The notes below the pieces were generated by a model. The model was given only the letters and a program-made list of their open reading frames with translations. It searched no databases and was not told the origin of the DNA. DNA of 19,708 bases from Bacteroidales bacterium (GTDB lineage: Bacteria > Bacteroidota > Bacteroidia > Bacteroidales > UBA932): NCBI GenBank assembly GCA_016285215.1, contig JAEEQI010000022.1:1-19708 (forward strand). Direction: 5' to 3'. This document shows, in pieces, positions 1 to 7,968 of the stretch (within the stretch, counting starts at the first letter, position 1; every line of letters begins with the position of its first letter). A program made the translations under genes and the position numbers.

Positions 1-1836
1 GTGTGGATGGACAAGTTCACCCTCCGCAACCTGGAGGTGTTCCAGAGTGCCGCCGGGGCCGACGGCGTATCCCTGGTCCAGACCCTGGACAAGTGCTCCA
101 GCCCTATGGGAGCACGCCTTTTGCGCCAGTGGCTGGCTATGCCCATCCTGGATCTGAAGGAGCTGGGCGCCCGCTACGACGTTGTTCAGTACTTTACGGA
201 ACAGCCCGCCATTCTGGAAGAGACCCAGATAGACCTGGGCAAGCTGGGAGATATGGACCGTATTTTGGGCCGAATTGCCACCGGAAAGGCTTACCCACGA
301 GAGGTTATGCAGCTGGGCCGCGGCCTGTCGCTCACGGGTCCCATCAAGGCCCGCCTCGCCGGTTCCCCGGCTCTGGAAAAGCTCCTGAAGGGCCTCCATA
401 ACTGTGAAAAGCTGCAGGCAGAGATTTTCCGCGTCCTGGCCCCCGAACCTGCCATTCAGGTGGGTAAAGGCCCTGTCATCGGCCCTGGCGTAGACGCAGA
501 GCTGGACGAGCTGAGAAATCTGAGCGCCGGAGGAAAAGACTACCTTCTCCAGATGCAGCAGCGGGAGGCCGAAAGAACCGGCATTTCCTCCCTCAAAATT
601 GCCTACAACAACGTTTTTGGCTATTATATCGAGGTCCGCAACACCTTCCGCGACAAGGTTCCGCCGGAGTGGATCCGCAAGCAGACCCTGGTCAACGCAG
701 AGCGTTACATCACGGAAGAGCTCAAACAGTACGAGGAAAAGATCTTAACGGCCGAAGACCGCATCTACGCCATAGAAACCCGCCTGTACGGAGAACTCAT
801 AGCCCGCATCCAGCAGCAGATCCCGGACATCCAGACCAACAGCCGCATCCTGGCCAAGCTGGACGTGTTAGCCGGCTTTGCAGAGCAGGCCGTGGAGCGC
901 CGCTACTGCCGTCCGGATATGAACGACGGCAAGGCCCTGGACATCCGCGAAGGCCGCCATCCTGTCATTGAGACCCTGATGCCCGCCGGAGAGGAATACG
1001 TTCCCAACAGCGTGTATCTGGATACGGATAAGCAGCAGATCATCATCCTCACCGGTCCCAATATGGCCGGTAAGAGCGCCCTGCTGCGCCAGACCGCCCT
1101 CATAGTGCTTATGGCCCAGGCCGGCTCCTTTGTGCCTGCCCAGGAGGCCCACATTGGCTGGTTTGACAAACTCTTCACCCGCGTGGGCGCCACGGACAAC
1201 ATCTCCCGCGGAGAATCCACCTTTATGGTGGAGATGCTGGAGACGGCTATGATCCTGAATAACCTTTCGGCCCGTTCTCTGGTGTTGCTGGACGAGATTG
1301 GCCGCGGTACGTCCACCTACGACGGAATGTCCATCGCCCGTGGCATTGTGGAGTACATCCACGAATACGGAAAGGGCGCCAAGACGCTCTTTGCCACCCA
1401 TTATCACGAGCTCAATGACCTCGAGGGTCTCTTCCCCCGGGTCAAGAATTACCACGTTACGGTTAAGGAAGTGGGCCGCGAGGTTATCTTCCTGCGCAAG
1501 ATCAAGGAAGGCGGCACCGCCCACAGCTTCGGTATCCACGTGGCCCGTATGGCCGGTATGCCTCAGCCCGTTCTGGAAAGCGCCGAAAGGACCCTCCGCG
1601 CCCTCGAAAACAGCGAAAAACTGGACGCCATAGGCGCCCTCACGCCCGTCAAGCCCCACCAGACCAAGGCCGGCAAGGTGGAAAAGGACGGTTCTCTGCA
1701 GCTGTCTATGTTCCAGCTGGACGACCCTCTGCTGGAAAGCCTCAGAGACCGTCTCAAGGCCGCCGACCTCAACAATATGACCCCGCTGCAGGCTTTTGAC
1801 CTGCTGCGCGCTATGAAGGACGAGCTGGGAATCTAA
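1..1836 (+). CDS. mutS: DNA mismatch repair ATPase MutS, 3' part (5' end outside window)
   Basis: MutS recognises base mismatches and small loops and, through ATP-driven clamp formation, recruits MutL. The visible 611 codons start inside the core/lever domain and run to the natural stop. About 250 N-terminal residues (mismatch-reading and connector domains) lie before the window, because full-length bacterial MutS is about 850-870 residues. The first triplet, GTG, is an internal Val codon and not a start. In visible-residue numbering, the Walker A GPNMAGKS is at 352-359, the Walker B LVLLDEIGRGTS is at 427-438, and the ATPase-domain FATHYHEL is at 464-471. The C-terminal helical tail, including the NNMTPLQAFDLL segment, is intact. 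The clamp-region motif NNVFGYYIEVRN and the absence of a Smr domain mark it as MutS1 rather than MutS2. The stop lies one base from the stop of the convergent transporter gene. Confidence 0.97.
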   Translation: MWMDKFTLRNLEVFQSAAGADGVSLVQTLDKCSSPMGARLLRQWLAMPILDLKELGARYDVVQYFTEQPAILEETQIDLGKLGDMDRILGRIATGKAYPREVMQLGRGLSLTGPIKARLAGSPALEKLLKGLHNCEKLQAEIFRVLAPEPAIQVGKGPVIGPGVDAELDELRNLSAGGKDYLLQMQQREAERTGISSLKIAYNNVFGYYIEVRNTFRDKVPPEWIRKQTLVNAERYITEELKQYEEKILTAEDRIYAIETRLYGELIARIQQQIPDIQTNSRILAKLDVLAGFAEQAVERRYCRPDMNDGKALDIREGRHPVIETLMPAGEEYVPNSVYLDTDKQQIIILTGPNMAGKSALLRQTALIVLMAQAGSFVPAQEAHIGWFDKLFTRVGATDNISRGESTFMVEMLETAMILNNLSARSLVLLDEIGRGTSTYDGMSIARGIVEYIHEYGKGAKTLFATHYHELNDLEGLFPRVKNYHVTVKEVGREVIFLRKIKEGGTAHSFGIHVARMAGMPQPVLESAERTLRALENSEKLDAIGALTPVKPHQTKAGKVEKDGSLQLSMFQLDDPLLESLRDRLKAADLNNMTPLQAFDLLRAMKDELGI

Positions 1837-1837
1837 T

Positions 1838-3196
1838 CTACAAAAACAGATTGGTGAGGAACATCACCACTATGCCCGCCGGGGCCAGGTAACGCATCAG
1901 GAAATAAACCACGCCAAAGATGCGCACGTTCTTGGTGCCGCCGTTGGTGAACTCGTCCCGAACATCGGCCCCGGACATTTGCCAGCCCACAAAAACGGTG
2001 AACAGGAAGCCGCCCAGCGGCATTAGCCAGTCGGAGCACAGGTGATCCAGGAAATCAAAGAAAGTGAGCCCCAGAATAGTGGTTCCCTTGAGCGAGCCAA
2101 AGGAAAGGCTGCACAAAATACCCACAACCCAGCAGAGGAAAGCCAGCAGCAGGGTAGCTGTGCGGCGTTTCATTCCTCTTTCGTCCGTGAGGAAAGCCAC
2201 GCCCACCTCCAGCATAGAGATGGCCGAAGTTAGGGCCGCCGCCAGGATGGCCACAAAGAAAATGGAGGACGTGAGGGTACTCAGAATGGGCAGGCCTTCG
2301 CCCATTTTATTGAAAATGTACGGCAGCGTCTCAAAGACCAGGCCCGGACCGGCGCCCGGCTGCAGGCCGGCGGCAAACACGGCCGGCATCACGGCAAAAC
2401 CGGCAATGAGGGCAAAGGCAAGGTCGCTTACAGCGGTTCCCACGCCGGAAATGAAGATATTCTCTTCTTTTTTAACGTAGGAAGAATAAGTCAGGATGGT
2501 CCCCACGCCCAGCGACAGGGAGAAGAAAGCCTGTCCCAGCGCAGCGGCGTAAGCATCGGCCGTGAGTTTGGAAAAGTCGGGCTTGATCAGGTATTCCACG
2601 CCCTTGAAGGAGCCGGGAAGGGTGAGGGAATAGGCCTGGATAACCAGAATCAGGATAAACAGGGCGGGCATAGCCACCTTGGAGAACTTCTCTATGCCGT
2701 CTTTGACGCCGCCCAGCACAATGCCGGCCACCAGGGCCATAAAAGCGGTGTGCACAAAGATGGGCTGCCAGGGAGAGGAGATAAAGCGATGGAAAAACCG
2801 CGGAATTTCTTCGGCCGGAACGTCCGTAAAGCTGAAAGAGAGCGATTTGAACAGGTACTCCACGCTCCAGCCGCCCACGACGGAATAGTAGCACAGGACC
2901 AGCAGCGGAGTGAGGATGGTAAGGAGTCCCGCCCAGCTCCAGGCCGTTCCGGGGGCCAGTTTTTTCATAGCGCCAAAGGTGTCGGTACGGGCCCTTCGGC
3001 CTATGATGGATTCGGCATAAAAGATGGGAAGCGCCAGGATGATGCTGGCGGCAATGTATACCAGAATGAAGGCGGCTCCGCCATATTGCCCCATAATATA
3101 GGGGAAGCGCCAGATGTTGCCCAGGCCCACGGCGCTGCCCGCCATAGCCATAATAACGGCAAACCGGCTGCCAAAGTGCTCGCGCTTTTTGATCAT
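1838..3196 (-). CDS. Sodium-dependent NSS/SNF-family transporter, downstream paralogue
   Basis: A 452-residue polytopic inner-membrane protein of the neurotransmitter:sodium symporter family, which in bacteria (LeuT, TnaT, MhsT) couples Na+ entry to amino-acid uptake. TM1 carries the family signature: AGSAVGLGNIWRFPY at residues about 18-32, followed by GGAAF. The middle segment GQAFFSLSLGVGTILTYSSY corresponds to the TM6/7 sodium and substrate region. About 12 hydrophobic segments are visible, the last near RYLAPAGIVVMFL. The ATG overlaps the stop of the upstream paralogue by four bases (ATGA at 3193-3196), so translation is probably coupled. The start aligns with that of the paralogue (MIKKREHFGSRFAVI against MKTKRENFGGRMAVI). 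The substrate cannot be read from the sequence; an amino acid is likely from family knowledge. Confidence 0.93.
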   Translation of the reverse strand: MIKKREHFGSRFAVIMAMAGSAVGLGNIWRFPYIMGQYGGAAFILVYIAASIILALPIFYAESIIGRRARTDTFGAMKKLAPGTAWSWAGLLTILTPLLVLCYYSVVGGWSVEYLFKSLSFSFTDVPAEEIPRFFHRFISSPWQPIFVHTAFMALVAGIVLGGVKDGIEKFSKVAMPALFILILVIQAYSLTLPGSFKGVEYLIKPDFSKLTADAYAAALGQAFFSLSLGVGTILTYSSYVKKEENIFISGVGTAVSDLAFALIAGFAVMPAVFAAGLQPGAGPGLVFETLPYIFNKMGEGLPILSTLTSSIFFVAILAAALTSAISMLEVGVAFLTDERGMKRRTATLLLAFLCWVVGILCSLSFGSLKGTTILGLTFFDFLDHLCSDWLMPLGGFLFTVFVGWQMSGADVRDEFTNGGTKNVRIFGVVYFLMRYLAPAGIVVMFLTNLFL

Positions 3197-4554
3197 AGGA
3201 CAGAGGAGAGGATGAGCACCAGGATGCCGATGGGGGCCACATAGCGCATCAGGAACAGGAGGGGCCGGAAGAAGCGGGCGTTCCTGCGCAGGACGCCGCC
3301 GTTGGTGAGTTCACGGAAGAGAGCGCTGCGCGGCATTACCCAGCCCGCCAGAATCACGGAAACGAGGCTGCCCAGCACCATCAGCACATTGGAGGCCGTG
3401 CTGTCGGCAAAATCAAAGAGATTGAGGCCAAACAGCTTGACCTGGGAAAGCGGGCCGAAGGAGAGGCTGCAAAGGGCGCCAAAGGCTCCGCAGAGCACAA
3501 ACAGCAGGACACACGCCCAGCCTCGTCTCATACCCCGCTCTTCCGTAAGATAGGCCACGCCCACCTCCAGAAGGGAAATGGAGGAGGTAAGGGCCGCAAT
3601 GAAGATGGCCAGGAAGAAGAGGATGGACGCAACGGTGCTGAGAATGGGGGCGTGCTGTGCCAGGCTGGAGAAAATGAAGGGAAGCGTATCAAAAATGAGG
3701 GTGGGACCCGTTCCGGGAGCAATGCCGGCCGAGAAAACGGCCGGAATGATGGCGAATCCCGCCAAAAGGGCAAACAGAAGGTCGCTCACCGCCGTTCCTA
3801 CGCCGGCCACCACCAGATTCTCGCTCTTTTTCACATAGGAAGAATAGGTGATGATGATGCCGGTACCCAGCGACAGGGAGAAGAACGACTGCCCCAGGGC
3901 GTCAATGAAGGTATGGGCCGTCACTTTGGAGAAATCGGGTTTGAGCAGATACTCTACCCCTTTGAAAGCACCGGGAAGGGTGAGCGAATAAACCACCAGG
4001 AAGACAATGAGGACAAACAGCGTGGGAATGCTCCATTTGCAGAATTTCTCAATGCCGTCCTTGACCCCAAAGGCCACCACTGCTACGGTTATACCCATAA
4101 AAGCCAGATGAAACGCCAGGGGAAGCCAGGGTCTGGCAATAAAGCGCTCAAAGCCGCCGGAGAGCTGGTCCGGCGTGGCGTGGATGAAATCCAGGCGGCA
4201 GGCCTGTACCAGGTAGTCTATGCTCCAGCCGCCCACAACAGAGTAGTAGGACACAATCCAAAGCGGGGTAATGACCATCAAGATGCCAAACATATGACCC
4301 ACCCGGCCCGGAACCAGGAAGCCTACGGCCGCCCGGCAATTGGCCTGGCTGCTGCGCCCTATGGCACTTTCGGCCAGAAAGATGGGCAAAGACAGGATGA
4401 GGGTGAAGGCAATGTAGATGAGGATGAAGGCGGCTCCTCCATTTTCTCCTACCAGGTAAGGAAATCTCCAGATATTACCCAGCCCGATGGCGCTACCGGC
4501 AAAAGCGGCGATGACGGCCATACGGCCGCCGAAGTTTTCTCGCTTGGTTTTCAT
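3193..4554 (-). CDS. Sodium-dependent NSS/SNF-family transporter, upstream paralogue
   Basis: A 453-residue NSS-family symporter closely related to the next gene on the strand; aligned by eye they share long identical blocks such as GLGNIWRFPY, VKDGIEKF, YSLTLPG, FKGVEYL and ITYSSYVKK. TM1 has AGSAIGLGNIWRFPY at about residues 18-32, and the Na+-site region GQSFFSLSLGTG follows. I chose ATG 4554 because it matches the paralogue's N-terminus. The open frame continues upstream to 4626, but that would run through the promoter region and overlap the divergent thyA start. A -7 box on this strand lies at 4596-4603, giving a leader of about 40 bases. The two genes look like a tandem duplication; divergent residues in the extracellular loops suggest different substrates, which is inference only. 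Confidence 0.93.
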   Translation of the reverse strand: MKTKRENFGGRMAVIAAFAGSAIGLGNIWRFPYLVGENGGAAFILIYIAFTLILSLPIFLAESAIGRSSQANCRAAVGFLVPGRVGHMFGILMVITPLWIVSYYSVVGGWSIDYLVQACRLDFIHATPDQLSGGFERFIARPWLPLAFHLAFMGITVAVVAFGVKDGIEKFCKWSIPTLFVLIVFLVVYSLTLPGAFKGVEYLLKPDFSKVTAHTFIDALGQSFFSLSLGTGIIITYSSYVKKSENLVVAGVGTAVSDLLFALLAGFAIIPAVFSAGIAPGTGPTLIFDTLPFIFSSLAQHAPILSTVASILFFLAIFIAALTSSISLLEVGVAYLTEERGMRRGWACVLLFVLCGAFGALCSLSFGPLSQVKLFGLNLFDFADSTASNVLMVLGSLVSVILAGWVMPRSALFRELTNGGVLRRNARFFRPLLFLMRYVAPIGILVLILSSVL

Positions 4555-4595
4555 AAAGGTCGTTTTCCGGGGCTTTGTTGATACACTACTGCTTG

Positions 4596-4603
4596 CAAAG
4601 ATA
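4596..4603 (-). promoter_or_regulatory. Bacteroidota -7 promoter box for the NSS transporter pair
   Basis: Read on the minus strand this is TATCTTTGC, a full match to the Bacteroidota sigma consensus TAnnTTTG(C), 42 bases from the transporter ATG. No clear TTTG is seen at -33. It lies back to back with the thyA box, with 12 bases between them. Confidence 0.65.
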
Positions 4604-4615
4604 ATGATTTTTGCG

Positions 4616-4623
4616 TAAGTTTG
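4616..4623 (+). promoter_or_regulatory. Bacteroidota -7 promoter box for thyA-folA-galM
   Basis: TAAGTTTG, followed by CA, matches TAnnTTTG. A partial -33 box, CTTG, sits at 4592-4595 with a 20-base spacer. Only five bases separate the box from the thyA ATG at 4629, so the transcript should be leaderless or nearly so. The ATG itself forms one of only three CATG words in the window. Confidence 0.65.
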
Positions 4624-4628
4624 CATAC

Positions 4629-5423
4629 ATGCAACAGTATCTAGACCTCCTGCGCCATATTCGCGCCAACGGCGCTATGAAAGAAGACCGTACCGGTACC
4701 GGCACGCAAAGCGTGTTCGGCTACCAGATGCGCTTTAACCTGGCCGACGGATTCCCCCTCCTCACCACCAAGAAGGTGCACCTCAAATCCATTATCTACG
4801 AGCTTCTGTGGTTCATTTCCGGCAATACCAACGTGCGGTATCTGCAGGAACACGGCGTCACCATCTGGGACGAGTGGGCCGATGAAAACGGAGAACTGGG
4901 CCCGGTTTACGGACACCAGTGGCGCTCCTGGCCGGCACCCGACGGCCGCTCCATCGATCAGCTGTCGCAGGTGATCGACCTCATCAAGAACAACCCCAAT
5001 TCCCGCCGGATGCTGGTCTGCGCCTGGAACCCCGGAGAGGTGGACAAGATGGCCCTGCCGCCCTGCCACTGCCTGTTCCAGTTCTATGTGGCCAACGGTA
5101 AACTTTCCTGCCAGCTGTACCAGCGCAGCGCAGACGTGTTCCTGGGCGTACCCTTCAACATTGCCTCCTATGCGCTCCTGACCCTGATGCTGGCCCAGGT
5201 CTGCGGGCTTGAGCCCGGTGAATTCATTCACACCACCGGAGACACCCACCTCTACCGCAACCATTTTGAGCAGGTGGCCCTGCAGCTCTCCCGTGAGCCC
5301 CGTCCGCTCCCCAAGATGCACCTGAACCCGGACATCAAGTCCCTGTACGATTTCAAATACGAAGATTTCACTCTGGAAGGTTACGACCCGTGGCCTGCCA
5401 TCAAAGCACCTGTAGCCGTATAA
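4629..5423 (+). CDS. thyA: Thymidylate synthase
   Basis: Converts dUMP to dTMP using 5,10-methylenetetrahydrofolate as methyl donor and reductant, yielding dihydrofolate. The ATG at 4629 gives 264 residues, exactly the length of the E. coli enzyme, and alignment is nearly gap-free. A TTG seven codons further upstream (4611) lies inside the promoter and is rejected. The catalytic cysteine is C146 in [12 protein letters not shown], the same number as in E. coli. The phosphate-binding DRTGTGT is near residue 20, [21 protein letters not shown] surrounds the dUMP-binding arginine, and GDTHLYRNH follows. The C-terminus IKAPVAV matches the conserved end whose last residue closes the active site. It is the first gene of an operon with folA one base downstream, which recycles its dihydrofolate product. 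Confidence 0.98.
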   Translation: MQQYLDLLRHIRANGAMKEDRTGTGTQSVFGYQMRFNLADGFPLLTTKKVHLKSIIYELLWFISGNTNVRYLQEHGVTIWDEWADENGELGPVYGHQWRSWPAPDGRSIDQLSQVIDLIKNNPNSRRMLVCAWNPGEVDKMALPPCHCLFQFYVANGKLSCQLYQRSADVFLGVPFNIASYALLTLMLAQVCGLEPGEFIHTTGDTHLYRNHFEQVALQLSREPRPLPKMHLNPDIKSLYDFKYEDFTLEGYDPWPAIKAPVAV

Positions 5424-5424
5424 T

Positions 5425-5919
5425 ATGGAAAAATGCCTGATAGTAGCCGTTGCCGATAACTGGGGCATCGGAATCAAGAACCAACTTCCCTGGCACATTG
5501 CGGAAGACCTCAAGTATTTCAAGGAAACCACCAAGGGTTTCCCGGTCATTATGGGCCGCACCACCTACTTCTCCCTGCCTTTCCGTCCCCTGAAGGGCAG
5601 AAAGAACATCGTGCTCAACCTGGGCGGAGACCCCATTCCGGAAGTCACCTGCGTGTACTCCTTTGACGAGGCGTATAAAGAGGCCGAAGTCACCGGGGCC
5701 CAAAAGTGCTTCGTAATGGGCGGCGCCTCCGTGTACCGGGCCGCTATGCCCGATATGGACAAGCTATACATCACCCACGTGCACACCGTGCTGCCCGATG
5801 CAGACGTCTTCTTCCCGGAGATTGACCCCGCCGTCTGGGAGCGTGTGAGCACCTCCGAGACCCACACGGATCCGGAGACCGGCTTCACCTTTGAGTTTGT
5901 GATTTACAAAAAGAAATAA
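5425..5919 (+). CDS. folA: Dihydrofolate reductase
   Basis: Reduces dihydrofolate to tetrahydrofolate with NADPH and is the classical trimethoprim target. The 164-residue length is typical of chromosomal bacterial enzymes. The N-terminal VAVADNWGIGIKNQLPWHIAEDL holds the loop tryptophan W23 and the catalytic acid D28, equivalent to E. coli W22 and D27. The NADPH-binding PVIMGRTTY follows at about residue 40, and the second cofactor motif FVMGGASVYRAAMP lies at about 91-104. The C-terminal strand FEFVIYKKK closes the fold. The ATG begins one base after the thyA stop, so the two are co-transcribed and probably translationally coupled. This makes metabolic sense because ThyA is the main consumer of reduced folate. 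No substitution that I would call a resistance change is evident by eye. Confidence 0.97.
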   Translation: MEKCLIVAVADNWGIGIKNQLPWHIAEDLKYFKETTKGFPVIMGRTTYFSLPFRPLKGRKNIVLNLGGDPIPEVTCVYSFDEAYKEAEVTGAQKCFVMGGASVYRAAMPDMDKLYITHVHTVLPDADVFFPEIDPAVWERVSTSETHTDPETGFTFEFVIYKKK

Positions 5920-5922
5920 CCT

Positions 5923-6969
5923 ATGACCATTACCAAAGAATCCTGGGGCCAGGCTCCCGACGGAAAGGAGATTCTCCTTTACACGCTCAAAAACGCCTCC
6001 GGCGCGTATGTTCAGCTCACCAACATTGGAGCCGGCATCGTTTCCATTGTGGTACCGGACAAAAACGGCCGGCTGGGAGACGTTGCCCTGGGTTACAAGA
6101 ACCCCCTGGATTACTTTGGAGACGGTCCTTACTCCGGCAAGGTGCCCGGCCGCTATGCCAACCGCATTGCCAAGGGCAAGTTTACCCTGGACGGAGTGGA
6201 ATACACCCTTCCCGTCAACAACGGCCCCAACCACCTGCACGGCGGCCCTCTGGGCTTCCACAGCCAGGTTTGGGACAGCCGCATTGACGGTGAGGCCGTA
6301 GAGTTCCTCTATTATTCCGAAGACGGAGAAGAAGGCTATCCCGGCAACCTCAAGACCGTGGCCCACTACACCTGGGCAGAGGACAACTCCCTCAAGCTCA
6401 TCCTCACGGCCGAAACGGACAAGCCCACGGTGGTGAACCTCACCAACCACGTCTACTTTAACCTGGACGGAGAGGCCTCCGGCAGCGTTCTCAATCACAA
6501 ACTGGAGCTCAACGCCTCCCAGTACCTTCCTACGGACGAGAACCTCATCCCCCTGGGAGACCCCGAGGACGTAGCCGGAACGCCTATGGACTTTGTGGAG
6601 GCCAAAACCCTGGGCCGGGATATCAAGGCCAATTTCCCCGCCCTCAAATACGGCAAGGGTTACGACAACTGCTATCTCATTGACGGCTATATGCCCGGTC
6701 AGCTTTCCGAGGCGGCCCAGCTGTGGGGTGCCAAAAGCGGCCGTCACCTGACGGTTCTTACCACCCAGCCCGCCGTTCAGATCTATGCCGGCTGCTGGCT
6801 CAAGGGTTGTCCCACGGGAAAAACCGGAAAGGAGTATGAAGACTATGACGGCGTGGCCATCGAGTGCCAGCACTGCCCCGATTCCCCCAACCGGCCGCAG
6901 TATCCCAGCACCGTTCTCCGTCCCGGAGAGGTGATGGAAGAAGCCATTATCTGGGTATTTGAAGCCTGA
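5923..6969 (+). CDS. galM: Aldose 1-epimerase (galactose mutarotase)
   Basis: Interconverts the alpha and beta anomers of galactose (and glucose), supplying alpha-galactose for GalK in the Leloir pathway. The 348-residue protein shows the family's active-site residues in order: R77 in PGRYANRI, H106 in NHLHGG, H176 in NLTNHVYFNL (general acid), D248 in GYDNCY, and the catalytic base E314 in VAIECQHCPDSPN. No signal peptide is seen, so it is predicted cytoplasmic. The ATG follows the folA stop by three bases, making it the third gene of the thyA operon rather than a neighbour of galK about 5 kb away. Its TGA directly abuts the stop of the convergent lipoprotein gene. Confidence 0.95.
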   Translation: MTITKESWGQAPDGKEILLYTLKNASGAYVQLTNIGAGIVSIVVPDKNGRLGDVALGYKNPLDYFGDGPYSGKVPGRYANRIAKGKFTLDGVEYTLPVNNGPNHLHGGPLGFHSQVWDSRIDGEAVEFLYYSEDGEEGYPGNLKTVAHYTWAEDNSLKLILTAETDKPTVVNLTNHVYFNLDGEASGSVLNHKLELNASQYLPTDENLIPLGDPEDVAGTPMDFVEAKTLGRDIKANFPALKYGKGYDNCYLIDGYMPGQLSEAAQLWGAKSGRHLTVLTTQPAVQIYAGCWLKGCPTGKTGKEYEDYDGVAIECQHCPDSPNRPQYPSTVLRPGEVMEEAIIWVFEA

Positions 6970-7926
6970 TTACAAAGACTCCATTACCTCCAGGGCCAGT
7001 TGGGCCGGAGCATCTTTTAAAACCACCCTCTTGTCCTTGTCCAGCAGGTACAGGGACGGAACGGCGCGCACGGCGTAGATGCGGTCCGTGCGGATGGAGA
7101 AGGTGGGGTCGTAGCCGTTGATCCAGGTCTTGGGATAGCTGTCCCGGCGCTGTTTCCAAAGCTCTATATCCTCGTCAATATATACATCGACCACCTTGAG
7201 GCGGCCGGATTCGATAAGGTAAGTAATCTCTTCGGACGCGCTCATCTGGTCCATAATCTCGCGGCAGGCTTTGCAGTCCGGGTTGCCAAAGATCAGGAGG
7301 AGCCATTCGGCCTTGATGCCGTAGAGGGTTCTGGTGCGGCCGGCGGTGTCTACAAAGCGGAAATCGGCCGCCGGGGTGCCTGTACGGTTGAGGGAACAGA
7401 CCTGCTTTTCCCAGGCGTACTGGCTCTTTTCCTCGTCCGGAACCAACTCTGAGGCCGCCAGACGGGACACAAACGGCAGATAAAGGTCCTCACTCCGCAC
7501 CGGGGAGTTGGGATCGTAAAAATAGCGCGAAATAAGGGCCGAAGTCTCCGCAAACACATTTCCCTCCGGCTGGGCCTTTTGGAAGGCTTCCAGGCGATTA
7601 TAGGCCGCATCCATAGCCACCTGGCCGTCCGGCAGCGGAAGCTGCTGCAGGATGGAGGCGAAAAGTCCCACCTGTTCTTCCAGTTTTTCGACCTGAACGC
7701 CGTTTACCGTAAGGGAGTCGCAGGTATAAAGCTTGTCCGGCTGCGTGAACCGGTCCCAGAAATGCTGCGCAATCCAGGTGGCCCGTTCTCCGGGCTCGGT
7801 AATCATTACGGGAACTTCGGCCTTGGGAAAATCGCGGGTGGCGGGCGCTGCGGGTGCCGCCTTCTTTTTGGTGCCGCAAGACAGCGTCACACAAATCATT
7901 AATAAGATGCCTAATCGTCTGTTCAT
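6970..7926 (-). CDS. DUF5106/thioredoxin-like lipoprotein
   Basis: A 318-residue protein with an N-terminal lipoprotein signal (hydrophobic run then TLSC, acylated cysteine at about 17) and an AP-rich linker. A helical DUF5106-like region follows (about 45-165, with TWIAQHFWDRF). A thioredoxin-like domain comes last, with a CKAC redox pair at C218 and C221 in FGNPDCKACREIMDQM, and a cis-proline-type AVPSLYLLD near the end. This architecture is widespread in Bacteroidota, where such lipoproteins face the periplasm or outer membrane and are presumed thiol-disulfide oxidoreductases; the substrate is unknown. ATG 7926 is chosen over an in-frame TTG at 7935 because it follows the -7 box by six bases and begins the signal peptide directly. 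It is divergent from the large barrel protein. The family name is from memory of the pattern, not a search. Confidence 0.8.
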   Translation of the reverse strand: MNRRLGILLMICVTLSCGTKKKAAPAAPATRDFPKAEVPVMITEPGERATWIAQHFWDRFTQPDKLYTCDSLTVNGVQVEKLEEQVGLFASILQQLPLPDGQVAMDAAYNRLEAFQKAQPEGNVFAETSALISRYFYDPNSPVRSEDLYLPFVSRLAASELVPDEEKSQYAWEKQVCSLNRTGTPAADFRFVDTAGRTRTLYGIKAEWLLLIFGNPDCKACREIMDQMSASEEITYLIESGRLKVVDVYIDEDIELWKQRRDSYPKTWINGYDPTFSIRTDRIYAVRAVPSLYLLDKDKRVVLKDAPAQLALEVMESL

Positions 7927-7932
7927 ACTACG

Positions 7933-7940
7933 CAAAATTA
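7933..7940 (-). promoter_or_regulatory. Bacteroidota -7 promoter box for the thioredoxin-like lipoprotein
   Basis: On the minus strand this reads TAATTTTGC, a full TAnnTTTG match, ending six bases before the ATG at 7926. The transcript should be leaderless or have only a few leader bases. No good -33 TTTG is seen upstream. It lies 12 bases from the opposing box. Confidence 0.6.
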
Positions 7941-7952
7941 CGGTTTTTTCGT

Positions 7953-7960
7953 TATTTTTG
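7953..7960 (+). promoter_or_regulatory. Bacteroidota -7 promoter box for the large barrel protein
   Basis: TATTTTTG followed by CA matches TAnnTTTG(C). Eight bases separate it from the ATG at 7969. The 42-base gap between the two divergent starts must hold both promoters, so each -33 region falls in or beyond the other's -7 box. Confidence 0.6.
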
Positions 7961-7968
7961 CACAGCTT

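Noticed and set aside
1829..1851. A small inverted repeat AATCT/AGATT at the mutS-transporter junction as a possible bidirectional terminator
   Set aside because: The stem is only five A/T-rich pairs and there is no T-run on either side; it is too weak to call.
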